5,742 bases of DNA from NCBI GenBank assembly GCA_022712735.1, contig JAFLKA010000099.1, positions 1 through 5,742 of the forward strand, in the 5' to 3' direction. Below the pieces are notes generated by a model. It did no database searches. It had not been told where the DNA came from and saw only the letters and a program-made list of their open reading frames with translations. Source of the stretch: Marinosulfonomonas sp. Lineage in GTDB: Bacteria; Pseudomonadota; Alphaproteobacteria; Rhodobacterales; Rhodobacteraceae. The stretch's first letter is position 1. Every line of letters starts with the position of its first letter. Shown one piece after another: positions 4,107-5,742 of this stretch. A program made the position numbers and the translations under genes.

Positions 4107-5742
4107 ATGGACGAAATAATGCGCGAAACACCTGTATTTTTGGGACTTACCCGTCCTGCTAAATTTTTCGGACTGCCAATTGGTTACGCCATTGGTCTGA
4201 TGTTTGCCGCACTAATCCCGTTTGTCGCGCTGGATGAATGGAAATTCATGCTCATTATTCCAGTGGTTTATCCCGTGCTGTGGCTGATTGCAGATCGTAA
4301 CCCACATTTGTTTGAAATCATGGGTTCGATTTACTCCAAAACACCGCCAACAAAAAATCACACTTTGCATGGGGGCGACAATTACGGCCCCATTTATCCC
4401 GCACCAAATACAGCTACGAAAGATAATTTAGGTGATACAGTTATGAAAGAAGCCCCCGCCGCGCACCACTTGCCATATCTTCTAAGTCTTACGGACGATG
4501 TTATTCAAACACGCCAAGGAGATCTGATAGCAAGCGCAGTCTTAGGCGGTATTGATAGCCTGACTTCCGAAGATATTGATGCAGATTTGCAAGCCGAAGG
4601 GTTTGCGCGTGTTGTAGGTCAATTAGGTGAGCAATTTGGCTTCTACATCAACAAAGTCACTATCCCTGCAAAGCCAGAGCTTACCCCAGTTGATTACGAT
4701 GCTTTTTCAAACTTGGTTGATGAAAGGTGGCAGTCAGATATTAAGCGGCGCAAACTACAAGAGCGTGTTATTGTACTGACGGTAGCAATCCGACCGTCTC
4801 TGGCATCGCGTGTCGGGTTTTTGTCTATTTTTTCCCAGAAAAAAGAAGATTCCGCATTCCGTGCTGAAATATTAGAGCGCATTGAACGACTAAATGAAGC
4901 CATGCGGCTCTTAGCTGGGATGCATAAAGAAAATGGCTTTCGTCGATTAACTCTGTCGGGCGGGGAATGGTTAGGTCTGCTGGCTACCATCAACGGCCAA
5001 CCGTTTCAAAAACGATTTGCGTTACCGCATCAATATCTTTCGGCGGCAATGTCTAGTTCTGACTTCACCTTCAAAAACAAAGTTGTTGAAATAACTGACG
5101 GACAAAATACGCGATATGGTGCGATGTTGGGGGTTCACGCATATTGCGCAAGCACAACACCCGATATGCTTGATAAGCTCGAATTACCTTATGATATTGT
5201 CGTTACGAACAGCTTTACACCGATGCGGGCGAACGCCACCGTTGAGAAAATGAAACTCATTCGACGGCAGTTAAAAGCTACGGAAGATGCAGCCGTTTCA
5301 GATGCGGAAGCGTTGGAAGAGTCCGCTGATAATGTTGCGTCAGGGCGTCAGATATACGGTAGTCACCATATGTCCATTATGGTGATAGCTGATAGCAAAG
5401 AAGAGCTGGAAACCGCTGTTTCGGAGGTTTGGCAAGCGGCTCAAGAAACAGGGGCAACACTGATCAGGGAACGCTCGAAATTCTGGGCACTCAAGGGTGC
5501 GTTTTCTACTGTATTTTTTGGTCAGGCACCTGCAAATTGGTCATACCGCCCTCGCGCTGTAATGATTTCATCCAATAATTTTGCCGAATTTGCAGCGTTT
5601 CATGGCACCGCAAAAGGTAGGTCGCCCGAGCAATCACCGTGGGCTGAAAACATTACTGTTTTGCCTACGGTGGCTTCGAGTGGATACAAATTTAATTTCC
5701 ACGATGTAGGACGAAAAGGTGAAGAACCAAGTCCTGGGCATA
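4107..5742 (+). CDS. virB3-virB4: VirB3-VirB4 fusion, T4SS inner-membrane protein and ATPase (runs off the right edge)
   Basis: One open frame of 545 codons has no stop before the window end. Residues 1 to about 90 are VirB3: GLTRPAKFFG (13-22), membrane segments about 22-42 and 46-62, then the family-like ADRNPHLFEIM. Residues about 90-112 are a polar linker. From Met113 the sequence is a VirB4 N-terminal region (HHLPYLLSLTDDVIQTRQGDLIASAVLGGID) and continues to the pre-ATPase signature: GRSPEQSPWAENITVLPT (504-521), FNFHD (529-533) and PGHT. The Walker A motif should follow just outside the window. VirB4 powers pilin extraction and T4SS assembly; VirB3 tethers it to the inner membrane. The ATG at 4443 is in frame and has AGGTGA (4430-4435) 7 nt upstream, so separate VirB4 may also be made. 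The ribosome binding site at 4107 is poor; ATG 4119 is an alternative start. Fused VirB3-VirB4 proteins are known elsewhere, for example in some IncX-type systems. Confidence 0.92.
   Translation, partial: MDEIMRETPVFLGLTRPAKFFGLPIGYAIGLMFAALIPFVALDEWKFMLIIPVVYPVLWLIADRNPHLFEIMGSIYSKTPPTKNHTLHGGDNYGPIYPAPNTATKDNLGDTVMKEAPAAHHLPYLLSLTDDVIQTRQGDLIASAVLGGIDSLTSEDIDADLQAEGFARVVGQLGEQFGFYINKVTIPAKPELTPVDYDAFSNLVDERWQSDIKRRKLQERVIVLTVAIRPSLASRVGFLSIFSQKKEDSAFRAEILERIERLNEAMRLLAGMHKENGFRRLTLSGGEWLGLLATINGQPFQKRFALPHQYLSAAMSSSDFTFKNKVVEITDGQNTRYGAMLGVHAYCASTTPDMLDKLELPYDIVVTNSFTPMRANATVEKMKLIRRQLKATEDAAVSDAEALEESADNVASGRQIYGSHHMSIMVIADSKEELETAVSEVWQAAQETGATLIRERSKFWALKGAFSTVFFGQAPANWSYRPRAVMISSNNFAEFAAFHGTAKGRSPEQSPWAENITVLPTVASSGYKFNFHDVGRKGEEPSPGH
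4430..4445 (+). promoter_or_regulatory. Internal ribosome binding site and start codon for VirB4
   Basis: AGGTGA (4430-4435) matches the anti-Shine-Dalgarno end of 16S rRNA and lies 7 nt before ATG (4443-4445). The ATG is in frame with the upstream VirB3 part and stands where a separate VirB4 would begin. It is a better site than the one at 4107. It is either still used or a remnant of two separate genes. Confidence 0.5.

Noticed and set aside
4694..4993. A 99-codon minus-strand open frame
   Set aside because: It is opposite the well-supported VirB4 part of the fusion, and its protein has no recognisable features.

Overview
The window looks like part of a conjugative plasmid, or a plasmid-derived island, from an alphaproteobacterium. 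The Rhodobacterales/roseobacter group is my best guess. The grounds are a RepC-type replication initiator next to a VirB-type (P-type) type IV secretion system (T4SS) gene cluster, the style of the proteins, and a moderate GC content. This taxonomic call is inference from protein character, not from a database search.

Layout: (1) 1-657, minus strand: the N-terminal 219 codons of a RepC-like initiator that runs off the left edge. No repA or repB lies upstream of it, so it looks like a solitary repC. (2) 658-1313: 656 bp without a convincing gene but rich in structure. It holds two plus-strand units, each a promoter-like pair followed by a GC-rich hairpin and a T-rich tail. They resemble each other and are candidate small or antisense RNA genes; the first is opposite the repC leader. 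Further right is a cluster of inverted repeats (1209-1224 and 1242-1296). (3) 1314-2072 and 2125-2514, minus strand: two small exported, cysteine-containing proteins of unknown function, probably T4SS accessory proteins. (4) 2515-2758: a divergent control region with a good sigma70-like promoter for the plus strand and three related motifs spaced about two helical turns apart. (5) 2759-5742, plus strand: the start of a virB operon. It comprises a 112-aa orphan, a VirB1-like lytic transglycosylase, VirB2 pilin, a 12-bp intercistronic hairpin, and one continuous reading frame joining VirB3 to VirB4. That frame leaves the window just before the VirB4 Walker A motif would be expected.

Working together: VirB1 would open the peptidoglycan, VirB2 would form the pilus, and VirB3 and VirB4 would anchor and energise pilus assembly. 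The RepC-like protein would maintain the replicon. The most unusual points are the in-frame VirB3-VirB4 fusion, which keeps a good internal ribosome binding site at the VirB4 start, the duplicated small-RNA-like units upstream of a solitary repC, and the recurring CTAACGC motif in the control regions.
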